This document shows positions 10,212-22,495 of a stretch of DNA of 64,000 bases, piece by piece. Within the stretch, counting starts at the first letter, position 1. The number at the start of each line of letters is the position of its first letter. The notes under the pieces are model-generated. The model saw only the letters and a program-made list of their open reading frames with translations, ran no database searches and had not been told where the DNA came from. The position numbers and the translations under genes are program-made. This stretch comes from Megalonaias nervosa (Eukaryota > Mollusca > Bivalvia > Unionida > Unionidae): assembly GCA_016617855.1 (NCBI GenBank), contig JAECUM010009404.1, positions 62,001 to 126,000 on the forward strand, read 5' to 3'.

Positions 10212-12943
10212 CCTGTGTGATCACACACACTGCGAGCTAATATGTTTTTGAATGATAATCAATTCTCTGTCTGAAGATTATTTGGTTTTCTCTGTGATTG
10301 CAACTGAATACAATATACTGATCGTATTAAAACTGCAAGACTCAGTGCATTGGATGAATTTACTGTGTTTTCGATCAATACTCCCTACAGATAGGCTTGT
10401 GAAACTGTATCCAAAAATGGTTAGTATTGATTTTCTTAAAGGCAATGATTTTGTACTGTTACGTATAGGATCGTTGAAAAGTAACAAAAAGAAAAGAGTG
10501 AAACCAACAAGCTTTGTAAGTGTTAGCAAAAATAATTTATTTCCCTAGAAAACACGGTGAAAAGGTGATAATAGAAAATAGGACTTACAGTTTGTGAAGA
10601 CAATCTAAACATTTATCATAGTACTAAAAAGATACAACTCCTATCACTAAATAGTTTTACTGAATCCAGGTTCGAATCTTGATGACGTTCCAAAATGGAG
10701 GATGATGACGTCAGGTGAGGTCTTTATACAAATGTCAAGAGATCCACGTTGAACCACAACTTGTAATGTTTCAATTTAAAATAAATTTCTATCGAATGTC
10801 TTAGTCACTTGTATAGTTCTCCACGGAATAAATTATCATATTCTAAAAAATAGAAGAACTTCTGAACAATCTGTCATCTATGATAAAACATCTAGAGCTC
10901 CAAAGATGTAAAAATACAACTCTTTATGGCACCGAATAGAAATATATCCTTCTTCTTGAAGATATATTGTACGACTGAATATTTCACTGGGATCTGAATA
11001 TTTTTAAACAGAACTAAGACGTCATTTCAGGCGCACACGATGAAATGCGTGGCTATTTCATCATTAAATAACGCAGTAAACAATGCAATTTCACGTGGGT
11101 CAGGAAAATGACCTTGGCAATAACCAATCGTTTTCGCGTAGTGTTTACTCAAATTGACAAACCATGGCATGCAAAAATCGTGCTTATGCGAGTCATACTA
11201 CGTTTTATATAAACATAATTTCTCTTTCAAAAATATCAGATCCCGTGAAAATAACCATTACAATAAAATGTAATGATACAAAAATAAAATAAAAAAAAGA
11301 ATTTAGAATTAACATACAAGTAATTCAATTATATATTCGTAACATTACTGACAAAATATTTGCGTTGCGATTATTGTTATATTAAAGAAATGCCAGTGGT
11401 GGTTTATTTAAAAATGTCAAGCAATATCAAGGCCATTGACTGCCAAAGTATACTGAAGGAATTTATGGAAATTTTAAATTGTTGCATAAATACAACTAAA
11501 AGAATCGGCAGAATCCCCTGCATGAAAGAGTACACCGGCATAAAAAAAAAAAAAAAAAAAAACCTCGCCCACTGCGTCAGAATTGAATGACATTTCTATG
11601 CAGGTCAGTGACGAGGATGTTCAAGAGTAGGCTAATTAAACAAATGCTTTTTGGTTCATATGTATAAGAATGACATGTAAACTCACAACTTTCCAGATGA
11701 CTATGTAAGAGAGGCATTATGAGTACAAAGAAGAACAGTAGCACAAGCACCGATTTATACTATATTACCCAAAGCAACAAAGTAACAATAGCCACAAAGA
11801 TTGATGAAATTTACGAGCACCCTAATAAATTTGGTGTTATTGGATTCCAAGACACACAGTGTGGTCCATCTTAGATTGCAGCAGTACTCTGTCGTGATGG
11901 GTCATTGGAACGCATTTGAGCTGATATGGCAGTGGAATTTATCTTATTTGCAAATGCAGATGGCTTCGCTGATGACAATAATAACGGGTTATTCAATCTG
12001 AGGAAACAGATCTAAAACTTTCAGCTACTTATACTGTCGCATGTTGTTTTATATGAGGTTGCTAATTGACCAAGCCGTGTAATGAGTGTAACACCTGATG
12101 GGGTGGGGTGGGTGGGGTGGGGAAGAAATACAATAGCGGGGACGGGTCAACCGAAATGCAGCAGTACTTTCCTCAATTGGAGAAAACGCTCGCGCATATG
12201 TATAGGAAACTCCATGGCATTGGGACGCAACAAATGCATAGATGCCTGCCTTGGAAAATACAAACTCTTTGGCAGAACATGCCATTATGAGTACAGTAAA
12301 ATACATACGTTCGTATTACGTGGTGGTTTAGGGGAACGACCCTGGCCTTGAATGTGGTATCGGAGTCAGGTCACATAATCTTCTTTGTCAGCCTTGTGGA
12401 TCTATTCTTGAATACTATAAAGTGTGCATAAATAAATCAAAACCACAAACATCTATGGCTCCACAAGTACAAACAGATACAACAACACAAAAACAGTACA
12501 TTAGAAATAAATGAAATAATCACCAGGATGGAAGCAATAGCAGTTTATGATCCTGATAAAATACAAAACACCCCAAGATATAGACAAAAGTTTCCACTTA
12601 GAAAGACGCTTCACCCTCCCATTATTATGAGTATGGTTACTGTGCCGTAGAAAACATCTCGCACAGTAGTATGGCATATTAATACCAAGTCCTATGATAA
12701 AGTCCTACATACTTGATTTATTGAGACCCATATTTCTAGTGATTCAACCACCGCCAATTTTCACTGCAGGAGTAACAACAAGAACAATTACAAAGTAAAC
12801 AACGGTAAAAAAAACTAAGACATCTTGCATGTGAGCACAATAGCTGAATACTCAGAGGTGCGAGAAGAGCCGATATCCTTGCGGTAGTAGACGAGTATGA
12901 GTAAACTCGTACTCGTCGTCTCACATCTGCTGTAGCTACTGAA
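10212..12943 (+). other. Maverick-like element, left interior without recognised genes
   Basis: Several short ORFs are present (for example 10252-10548, 98 codons, Lys-rich end; 11801-12001; 12082-12351). None has a domain I recognise. It includes a poly-A run at 11542-11562. It probably once carried element genes, now decayed. Confidence 0.45.
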
Positions 12944-15290
12944 GTGGCTGAGTATGTTCGTGCAAAAACAAAGCAATCACAAGCACCGGAATTCAAATTT
13001 CAAAATCGTGGTGGCGAATTGGAAATTCACTTGGTAATTATTCCATTCACATACACACCAGGCAAAGACGCTCGACAACTAGTTATACATATGATTTCTG
13101 GAATCGTAGAGGTGTTACAAAGTTATGCTAGGGTTAAAGCAGACATTGTCTTTAGCGCGCGTCTGGTAATGCCACTTAGCCGTGACAAGGATGGATTTTG
13201 AACTATTATACCTTTGATTCAAAGTGCTCCTGCTGTAATCCTGAACCGCAAATATATCAGCACCATTAGTGATATAATTGGCGGAGGCATTCGAAAGGTT
13301 CTCGAAACGTTGGAAAAATATTCCAAGGCATTGTCGGTGTGGACTCTCGAAAGATGTGTGAAAGTCTTGGACAGTCTGTTTGATCAAGTTACATACAAAC
13401 ACCATAATGGGTTCCGCCAAGGTCTGTTATAAACTTAGAAAAACATGAAAAGCTACAATAATCGTTGTTTTGAACGGGCGAATTTGTCAGTTATTTCCCG
13501 CAAGTGGTCACGAGGATATGCCTCCCAAATATCAGCAAAATTTGGGTGAACTCAACTTTGGTGATACTGAATTTCCTCTGCAGGTTATCGAAGCCACAGT
13601 AAACAAATTTGCAAGACTTATTATAGGTATCACTGTTAATGTCTTCTGTTATGCTAAAGCCTTGAATTCTCTGGCACTATCTCCTCATGGACAGAACCCA
13701 CAAATCAAAATTGATTTGTTGTTGCTGTGTGAAATGAAAAACAAAATTAGAATTTGTATCACACTATGTATATGGATAAAGAATATTGCTTGGCTGCTTA
13801 ACTGGCACAGCAAGTACAAGGGTACACAATGTTATTGCAGACATTATATTCATGTATTTAAGGCTCAAGAACTGCTCACCCGTCAAGACGTTTACTGCGG
13901 TGGAATCAGTGAAACCCCAAGGCGCACAGTTTTGCCTGAACCTGGTAAAAACAGTCGAAGTTACTACAGATGCAGGTCCCATATATCATCTACGAGGACT
14001 TTGAATGCATGAATGTTTCAGTGAAAAACTCTGCTTTTACAGACTCTAGCAAAGACACAAATGCGTGTGATATCGTTCAAACAGTGAACGTCGCTGAACA
14101 AATTCCATGCGGGTTTTGTTACGTAACAGTTCGATATGATGGCAAAACAAGGCCTCCCGTCCTTTATCGTGTAGTGAGGTATTTCTTAGAGTTATCCAAG
14201 TTATGGTGAATGGATAAGTCAGCAACTCTATTCACCGGCACGCATACGTATTACTGGTGGTAACATTTTTGAAAACTCCACAGGCTATCACTGCTAGATT
14301 TGTGAAAATGCTTTCACTGACAAAGAACAAAAATCCTTCCAGCAATAAGAGCAAAGCCACTCCAAAATCCGTGACCACTGTAACATCATTGGTACGTACA
14401 GAGGAGGCGTACATAATGCACGCAATTTGCAGTTGAGAATGTACCCCAACAAAACCAAAATATACGTGGTGCTTCATAACTTGCGTGGGTATAATTAGCA
14501 CTTAATAATGTAAGCAGTAGCCATGACGTCAAAATCACCGTTAAACGTGATCTCCAAAACGGTGGAAAAATACATCACATTCAGAATGGGACAATTTCAG
14601 TTTATCGATTTCATAAAGTTATGAAGTCGTCTTTGGAACGTTATCAAAGAATCTTATTGCGGAAAACATTAAATCACTCGTCGATACTGTTCAGCCAATA
14701 CAGACCTGATGAGAAAGAATGAGAGTGACTGTAAGAAATTTGTTGAAACTCAGTTGCCATCGATCGAAGCGGTTTATACATCGTTTTTATGTGAAGGTCT
14801 GCATTCAAGTGTAAAAACGCGGTATCTGCGAACTGATGTGTTGTTGCTCGCAGATGTGTTTACAAAATTTCGTGATACTGCTATGCAAGTGTACACGCAC
14901 GATACCACCCATGACTTTTCATCACTGAGTAAGGGGTGGGATGCATTGTTATCCAAACCAAAAACCGATCGAAGTCGTCCTTGGAATGTTATGAAAGGAT
15001 CTGAAATTGCTCACTGACATTGATCAACATGTGTTTATCAAGCGACCATTTCGTGGTGGAATATACATGTCAAGTAACAGATACGCTAGTGCCAACAACC
15101 TCAAGGTGAAGGGCTAAAAGCCCGATGACCCAACAGTTATATCAAATACCAAAATCAGACTAACCTTAATGGATCGGCCATGATGCAATCACTTCCGATT
15201 GGTGGATTTCAGTGGCTTGATCCTGCGCACATTGATCTATAAAAACACGTGTACGTTCACAGTATCGACAATGACCATGGATAGTTGTTT
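12944..15290 (+). pseudogene. Decayed protein-primed family-B DNA polymerase (DNA_pol_B_2 type), N-terminal half
   Basis: Successive short open frames across all three + frames follow the order of the Maverick/adintovirus-type polymerase. An N-terminal region ending near 13430 (WTLERC, family GSGWTLDR-like) comes first, then NELNF-like and ITVNVF-like blocks (13530-13650), and a Cys/His segment (YKGTQCYC) near 13810-13850. Next are the exonuclease I motif PYIIYEDFEC (~13978), a second zinc-like segment and HNLRGYN (~14285-14490), TRYLRTDVLLLADVFTKFRD (~14817-14876), RGG-type and GGFQWL motifs (~15050-15220). In life the protein copies the element from a terminal protein. Reading stops near 15290, before the palm motifs with the catalytic aspartates, which are missing. 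Multiple frameshifts and stops show an old, inactive copy. Confidence 0.85.
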
Positions 15291-16640
15291 GATCCGATCA
15301 AAAACATCGCATGGGTGAATACCAATACACTAAAGTGAGTTGTTTCTGCTTGATAGCAAGCGATGGATACTCCCCGATGGAATCACCACTTACACATTTG
15401 ATCAACGTGCTGTTACAAACCAACTTGAGATTAATATTGGTTGATGCTCCGACACCAATCCTGGTGGTAGTTCAGCATCTCCTGGAACGACTTGCAATTC
15501 CTGTCTCACAAATGCTAGGCTAAGAGGTTTTGGAACACAGGTGAAAAGGGCCTCAATCAGCAATGTGTTAGTTGTCTTGGAGTGTCACTTGGTTCTGAAC
15601 TTGTAAATACATCCACAGACCTTACCGGAGCAGGACGTTATTGCCCACCCTCTACCTATCCAGGTCCATACTAATACCTTCTTTGTATCTTCTGGCCCCA
15701 TAGACAATGGTTTGCGCATGCTTATAGTGTTATGTATATTTCATTTGCTTTGTTTGTTAGTTAGTTTTATTTTATTTTATTTTATTACACACTATTGTAA
15801 CGTAACATTGTATGTTGGACTTGACCTTTTCCAAACTTGAGTTTATTTCTGCTTCACCCCAATTGATTGTTTTGTTATTTTATTCATTGTAAACAATTAA
15901 TACATATTTAAACTATTCTCTATATGTATGTGTTTGAAGTCAGTATTATTAACAGAAAAAGCAAATATGTTTATTTGGGTCTAGGTTTTGAAATTCCCAA
16001 AGTGATTTATGCATAATTCAGATTATCATTTTGTAAACATTAGGATATTCTAGAAAGTTATTTTCCATTAGGTATTTTTGTTCTTAGAAATGATAATTGT
16101 AACCCGAGGTCAAGTTGAGAAATATATATAGTGTAACTGAAATGGTTGTATCAGTTGCTTTAAGATCTAGCACCTTCAAATTGTGTAGTATGTTGTATCA
16201 AGTTGGGCTGAATTTTATTTCTTCAAATTATTGAATTCAAGTGATTACTTTCACTGGAAATACAAAAGTGCTCTGACAAACTTCTTGGCTAGAGACATGC
16301 ACTGGAAGCTATAGTGTATTAAAATCTGGAAATATATTATGTGAACCAACAAAAGACCGTTGGCAAATCAGTACACTAGGAACTAAAACAGACACATCAT
16401 CGCCATCAATTTTTGGATTTATTCTGGACTTGTGCTGAGTTTTATTCAGGACTTTAAATTATTAGGATTTGTGTCTGTAATTCTTTGATTATTTTGGGAT
16501 TTAATTCGCAATACCGTAAGTTCTTTTTTTCCTCATTTTCAATTTGTATTCTACGGAAATATATTATTTACTAAATTTTACAAGGTTTATTGACCTTCAC
16601 TCTTCTCTGTTACTTATTGTAAGAGCATAGACTCTTAGCA
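15291..16640 (+). other. Maverick-like element, central AT-rich spacer
   Basis: Short ORF remains to about 15660 (phrase LPDGITTYTF at ~15373, not assigned), then AT-rich noncoding DNA. The part from 16380 to 16590 is repeated at two other places in the window. Confidence 0.5.
16380..16590 (+). repeat. Dispersed noncoding spacer family, copy 1
   Basis: Shares ordered blocks with 50820-51100, notably GGACTTGT, TTGGGATTTAATT-like, TTGTATTCTA-GGAAAT and ATTTTAC, and with 63190-63350. An ATG follows shortly after it here (16642), as at 51122. Confidence 0.6.
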
Positions 16641-16641
16641 A

Positions 16642-17160
16642 AATGTGCGCAGTCAATATTGTCGATCACGGAAGAGAAAACAAATGCGCTTGATGAAGCT
16701 GATTTAGTGTTTGGACATCAAACCAACCACGTGGTTTGTCTTTTGGTGCAGGCAAATTAATTTGTCCCAGCGCTAGTTGGGCCAACCATGTTCGAGCAAT
16801 CCAATGAGTGACCTTGGCTGCACTAGCTAACTGTTCAAAATCAAGCCAATCATGCATACATATTTTCACGAGGTCGGCACAATAACACCGACATCATCTG
16901 AGTCAACAACGCGCCCATGTACCTCAAGTTATAGGAGACATCTGTAATATGCTGATGATATTTCATGGCATTGACAAGCATGGCCTGGGAATATTTATTG
17001 GAAGTCCATAATGCCATCGATCATTCGTGTGAATTTCGTGACATGTTTGCATGGATTACAATAGGACCGGCATAATTTTCTCACCATTCATTTTGACTGG
17101 AACTTGCAGATGCAGTGGTAAATAACGTGCGGGTATAGACGGGCGTGTATCTTACGCGTC
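16642..17160. other. Unassigned segment between spacer and protease gene cluster
   Basis: Short ORFs occur on both strands. The longest is on the - strand at 16666-16869, 67 codons with several Trp and Leu residues. I cannot assign a family; it may be remains of an element gene. Confidence 0.35.
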
Positions 17161-17263
17161 AGATTAACAATCAATAACAACAATCGTATAAGAAAATGTC
17201 TGACAGATACCATAGAACAGTGAGACTTGACGCCATCCAGTTCGTATAGCCAAACATATCATG

Positions 17264-17736
17264 GATATTATAAAATCCGGAAGAGCAACTGCAGAGGCGA
17301 TTACTCGTTTGCCAGAGGCAGCTGAGGATGTCAAATAAGAGCCTGCTGAAATTGAAGAAACCTCAGGGATGAATCTCAAATGCACCCATGAACTTGATAA
17401 AGAAGTTAGAGAGCACATGCCTTAATACCAAACGTGCCACCCGAATACAAGTCTCAGTTGAAAACATTGCCTCAGTTCTTTCACGACAGAGCTCGTGAGG
17501 GTAACTTTACAGATCCTATAAATTTCGATCTTGAGAGACCTCTCGACTGGCTAAAGTACATATTAAAAAAGTCATCAAGAACAAATGCTGAATACATGGA
17601 TAGGGAATGGCCTAGAATGGTATTTTGGGAATTTTGTGGAAAGAAAGAAGCTAATCATGATCGGTGGAATCAATTTGGAAAAGCACTTAATACATTTATA
17701 GACAAAAAAACTAAAGAATATAAGTTATGGAGATAA
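17264..17736 (+). pseudogene. Maverick-like element gene of unknown function upstream of the protease
   Basis: A frame from about 17264 (HIMDIIKSGRATAEAITRLP) contains one stop, and a second open frame of 100 codons runs from 17434 to 17736. The latter is charged and Trp-rich (DLERPLDWLKYILKKSSR; WPRMVFWEFCGKKEANHDRW) and looks like a real, helical protein rather than a random ORF. A Pro/Gln-rich tail (QPQPPVMQPQPQFELPG) lies just downstream near 17769-17820. It directly precedes the adenain-like protease on the same strand, which suggests a structural or packaging role within the element. I do not recognise the family. Confidence 0.5.
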
Positions 17737-17980
17737 TATTTGTCACTGTGCACACCATTATCATTGATACAACCACAACCACCAGTAATGCAACCACAAC
17801 CACAATTTGAATTACCAGGTCAACACGCTGCAGAACAAATTCCAGGTTGAGAATACCTCGTTCAATCATTGAAGCAAACGAAGAAACAGAAAAACAACGA
17901 ACATTTCAGGAATATAAGAACTGGCTAGGACAACAATCAAATTTTTGTCACCATGTTTTATGTGAGATGAACTTGCATAG

Positions 17981-18319
17981 ATGATGTCACGCACACCTGA
18001 AATTGACATCATCAATCTGAATTCATCAACAGGATTTGGAACTCACTGGGTCACACACGTGGTAACACCTCAGCAAAATTTTTATTTTGACTCGTATGGA
18101 CCCGCATGGCCATCTGAAGTTGCTAATTATTTGTCCAGGGGCGTTAGTGCCCTACATGGTAAAACGCTAACATTTCATTCTACTATGCAAGTACAAGCAT
18201 GGCTGGTTGGACCCATATGCGGGGATCTTGTTATTAAAGCGTTGCATGCAGTAGATCGTTCACCAGCCCCGTCAGCATTTATTATTTTGCCATTACAGTA
18301 CGTATACTATTATAAAACA
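17981..18319 (+). CDS. Adenain-like cysteine protease of the Maverick-like element
   Basis: An open frame (it continues to 18385) with the signature of adenovirus-type maturation proteases (peptidase C5-like). GFGTHWV has the catalytic His at residue 22, NFYFDSYG the acidic residue at 37, and VGPICGDL the nucleophilic Cys at 80. Gln70 and Gln72 are candidates for the oxyanion glutamine. The spacing and order His-Asp-Cys match the family. In adenoviruses and Polintons the enzyme trims capsid proteins during virion maturation. The start is uncertain: family members usually have more residues before the His motif, and the DNA upstream is frameshifted, so the N terminus may be lost. A new reading unit (MSFN...) begins within the 3' end. 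It is the best-preserved gene of this relic. Confidence 0.75.
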
Positions 18320-18700
18320 ATGTCGTTTAACATTTTTGGGCGTGGCTCAGCTCGACGACACAGTGCTCAGATTGATATGCACTGATTATATACCAAAGCG
18401 GATGTGTCTGAGTTTATCAGCAACCTTATTGGTGTTGAGCCAGGTGACATTGTGTTTGTTTGAAGATCACACTGGCAGACTGAAATTTCAAACGTAGACG
18501 TTCAAGATATTATTATCGAGTTGAACGGTGACTTTGTGGTACAAGATCAGGTTGAGCTCACTCACAATGGTGGAATCAGAGACAGCGGCATGTCGTTTCG
18601 TTTATCAAACAAACATGTTGATATAGCTTACATTGCAACAAGACAAAACATGCAAGAATAAATCGATCGCATGAAAACAACACTGTGTGTAGCAACTTAA
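18320..18700 (+). pseudogene. Decayed Maverick-like structural gene after the protease
   Basis: Starts at ATG 18320 (MSFNIFGRGSARRHS) and is interrupted by stops at about 18382, 18462 and 18659. Frame-consistent pieces read like one protein of alternating polar and hydrophobic strands (VELTHNGGIRDSGMSFRLSN). Its position right after the protease suggests a capsid-related gene, but this is inference. Confidence 0.4.
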
Positions 18701-20004
18701 GGAAGAGCAATTTCTTGAATATTACTCAAAGATGGAGGAGAAAACAGTTCCTTATTAACCTTAGCAAATGATCTATTTTATGATATCTTGATGAAAATCG
18801 CTTTGATAGACCAAAACTTCACATCTTAAAGACGCTTGAGTCTAGACGATACTTGTTTATCATAACTTGATGTCAAGGTGGATGGGGTAGAATGGAAATG
18901 TGGATCAATAATCAGAGGCATTTTGGATTTTTGTTACCTATATCACGTATCGACAAAAATGGAAATGTTGTGGAATTTTTACTTATACAATATCAAAATC
19001 TTTAGTCCTGAGATGAAATTCAGTTCGAAGCACTCAGCATTTATCCAGAAGGATACATTACTATTTTTGGCGTTTGTGATTAGGATTGATTAGATCTTGT
19101 CATTGTTTTATAAGTAATGAAATATGACCGCGGTGACTAGGTTGCATAATTTACCGACGGGGTGTTAGACCAACTGGCAGCAGCTGTTAATACTGGTAAT
19201 AATTTTGTTCAACTTGTCAATGAATATTTGATTGAAAGTGGTGTATGAATTGCCATATAATTTTGTTAAGTCTCAGGAAATAATGTAATTTATAATCACC
19301 ATTTTGTGTCAAAACCAACTCTAGGGTAGCTTGGAATAATCGCATTTGTAGGTAAAAACGCTCAGGCTTTGCACCAGATGCAGAAACACTCTGGCATTGT
19401 TTAAGCAATGGTGAAGTAGCATTTACGAATGTATCCACCCCAGTTATGTTCAACGTCACATATGTTAAACAAACATTTACTCAACTAAGAAAAGAAAGGT
19501 TTGGACTGTTATTCAACAGGGACGCACATTTTCGTGTAACATTTATTTGGCAAAGACAATCGATAGATATTAAAGATGTAGGTATAATAGGAGTGTTTTC
19601 AATCAGATGGGTTTCAGCCTACCAAAGCACACAAATGCCAGAGAGTTAAATATTCCCATACATATTATTTTGATAACTGCATGACAATTGTGCCAGTTAA
19701 AAAGAATAATTGGCTAGGCCTATGTGTGCGTATTGCGCCTACATTTGATAATGAGACCGGACAAGGTCTTTCTGTCTTGCAGTTAAAATAGGCGATTGTA
19801 TTACCGGTATTTATATAACTATGACCGATTCTCAATCTTTCCGGCACGAACAAATGCTCAAATCAGAATAACACCTGCAAAATTAAATTACCAAAAACGC
19901 AGATTTACAGACAGAGGAAACCAAATAATCGTCTCGCAGAGAATTACTTCTCGAAAGCACATTAGATAGCAGTGCGTTTGTGCATATTGATCGATACCAT
20001 ATGC
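18701..20004 (+). other. Maverick-like element, right interior
   Basis: Short, frameshifted ORFs (for example 18878-19093 and 19446-19649) on the + strand. None is recognised. Probably decayed element genes. Confidence 0.4.
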
Positions 20005-20304
20005 TTGCCTGAAGTAGTACACTCGCCAGAATTTTACTTCAATAATCAAAACAGAGTGGTATGAAAGGTTTGTATATTGTCCCCAGTGGAAGTAATAGGA
20101 GAGTAATCTCTGGGCACGACACTACCCCCATGATTGTCTCACGTCACTTGTGTGTGGTGCTTGCACCCCCGCGGACAAAATAAAACAAGTGATCAAGAGG
20201 CAATGATCACTTATGAGCTAAATATATCATAGGGGTAGAGGCGAGGATGGGTGACAGCGTCCCCAAAGAGGCTAGTGGGGCAAAAACCATAGTTTCATAC
20301 TACT
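20005..20304 (-). repeat. Right terminal inverted repeat of the Maverick-like element
   Basis: Reverse complement of the left end, starting at 20304 with AGTAGTATGA. It is slightly longer than the left copy because of an insertion carrying a second CATACCACTCTG-like stretch near 20050. Confidence 0.88.
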
Positions 20305-21724
20305 CAAAATTACCCATTTGAAGGGTTTTATCTGTTTTCAGGGTTTTGCCAGAACATTAAATGTTTGCAAAGTACTTAAATGAAAGGGCACAGAAGGGGT
20401 CATAGTGATTCTGCAGAAGGATCATCGTTCACTGCTCTATAAAGTTATGATCTGTAGCGACCTTGAAATTCATAAAAGTTGATAAGGTATTAAGTATAGC
20501 AAATTCACAGAATTTATCTGCTTCTCTTCTCTCTTATGTATCTCTTCTTTTTTCTTCTTCTTGGCATTCATAATATTTCTACCAATATATTCGACCGCAT
20601 TGAAAGTACGCTTAAATTACAGAATAACACGAAAGATACAAAAATAAAATTCTTGTAATTCTGATTATTTATTGCCCAGCTTTGGTCCCTAAATGGGTTT
20701 CTGTTATTTGTGTAGGACTTTTAAAGGAGCCAGAGTCACTTTAATCAAACACTTAAGATATTTTTAGCTCTCCATGTTTTTTTTTTTTTCTTCAAATAAA
20801 ATGCCTTCATAATAAACCATTTACCTAGATATATCATCCAACAAATGAAAACACTATGAACGGAATACGGACTTCAACCACTTAAAAAGTTTAATATACA
20901 GCTAAGGAGCATAAAAAAGGAATATTTCTGTTCTTAACTAAGCTTGAAAATGAGCTAGAATGGCAACACTTATATTATTTTGGGATCATGTATGGGTTTG
21001 AGTATGGCTGATTGCACGATAGATCATTATCTCTGCAACATAACTTTAAAATCAAACGAATATCAAGCTGAGGGATAAGGCAACACGCCTTTGACATCGA
21101 TAAAGTTCACCGTAACTACCGTTTACTGAAAATTGGTCTAACTTATAGAGAAAATATTAGTTTCCTTACTGATAAGGTATTTTTATGTCTTACGGGTTTA
21201 CAAGTTCATTTGCTGTCATTCTTTAATTTTTAGTCTTATTGTAAAGACTATGTTTGCAGCAGAACTTGACTAGATAGGTTGAAATATAAGTGACTTGCGA
21301 TACATTATTCGAAATAATTGGGTGGTATTAAAATGGCATTAAATTAAGTTGATAAACCAGACTGTGATATGTAGATTGAATAACTTTTACCTTTGTACAA
21401 GAGAGCCATGGTAACTCAGCTGTAGATTCATAATCCAAGGGTAACGAATTGGATGCTGCCGCAGTGTGCTCTTGGGAGAGGAGTGTAGTTCCCCTTTCCT
21501 TGCATGGTATTATCAATTATATATTAGGATCGTCATGTAAAAGTACCAAAAATCAACACAAATCAAAATGACTTTGTCCATATTTATATCTCCCTCACTC
21601 AGTCCTCTGTCTGGTTATTGTCTTTCGTTTTTAGATTATTTGTTCATCTCTCTCAGCATGTAAAGCATCATTTTGTGCACTGTTCGTTTCAATTATTACC
21701 TTAATCCTTTCCTAATCATTTACA

Positions 21725-21780
<56 letters not shown>

Positions 21781-22430
21781 ATATCCCTGTGAATGTTTCT
21801 CTTCATTCTGATATTGTCTCCTGGTCGTTGCACACCATATCCCTTAATTTGTAGCCCACCTAACACGGACACTATTACCAAAGGTATAAATAACATTATA
21901 TAACTTCTTCTCAAAAGCCTCTTTAATGAATTTAACCAAATTTGACAGCACACATAATGGCCTGAGGGTCTTTGAAATAGATTCATACCCATCTATCAGA
22001 TATTATATTTTTGAAACATTACAGAACTCCTTTAAACTGCTTACATACAAAGCTACTAAATATACGCTGAATACAGTTAAGGAAATTCACCTTGAAAGAG
22101 GGAAAACAATTTTAAAATTTCCTCATATCATAAGCTACTCAACATATTCGGTCACGTTCATTGCCACCATCCGGGAAGTAAATGTTTTCAGATTTGTATA
22201 CAAGATATGAATCTACCATCATAGTCTGATGCATATAGTTACTAAATATAGGAAAGATAAAAACAATTAAATGCTTTCTCGCGACCAAGCTGTTGCCATA
22301 GTTTGATAGTAACCAGCCAGCACAGCTTGTAACTTTTTGAAGATGATGCTTATCCACCATTTAGTATGGGTGATGTTTCTAAAGGTATTAAGAAACTTTG
22401 AGAAACATCTTAAAACTAACTACTTGAGAG
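20305..22430. other. Intronic sequence with a CT microsatellite
   Basis: No gene is recognised. A CT dinucleotide repeat occupies 21727-21778. A T-run lies near 20778-20790. No exon with the phase needed for the host gene was found here. Confidence 0.5.
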
Positions 22431-22432
22431 AG

Positions 22433-22433
22433 A

Positions 22434-22495
<62 letters not shown>

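Larger units (their letters stand above)
9937..20304 (+). mobile_element. Maverick/Polinton-like element relic with terminal inverted repeats
   Basis: A 10.4-kb element bounded by terminal inverted repeats that start AGTGGTATGA on the left and AGTAGTATGA (reverse complement) on the right. I compared the first 120 positions without gaps and counted 90 matches; further blocks match up to GTGTACTACTT about 270-300 bp in. The flanking six bases are ctaaaa (left) and caaaat (right), an imperfect match to the 6-bp duplication expected for Polintons. Inside are the N-terminal half of a protein-primed family-B DNA polymerase, an adenain-like protease and other decayed ORFs, all on the + strand. The polymerase palm, an integrase and a packaging ATPase were not found, so the copy is internally deleted and dead. 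It sits wholly within a host intron. Members of this group include adintovirus-like elements. Confidence 0.88.

Noticed and set aside
13764..14012. Separate small genes in this interval
   Set aside because: The overlapping frames are fragments and shadows of one frameshifted polymerase.
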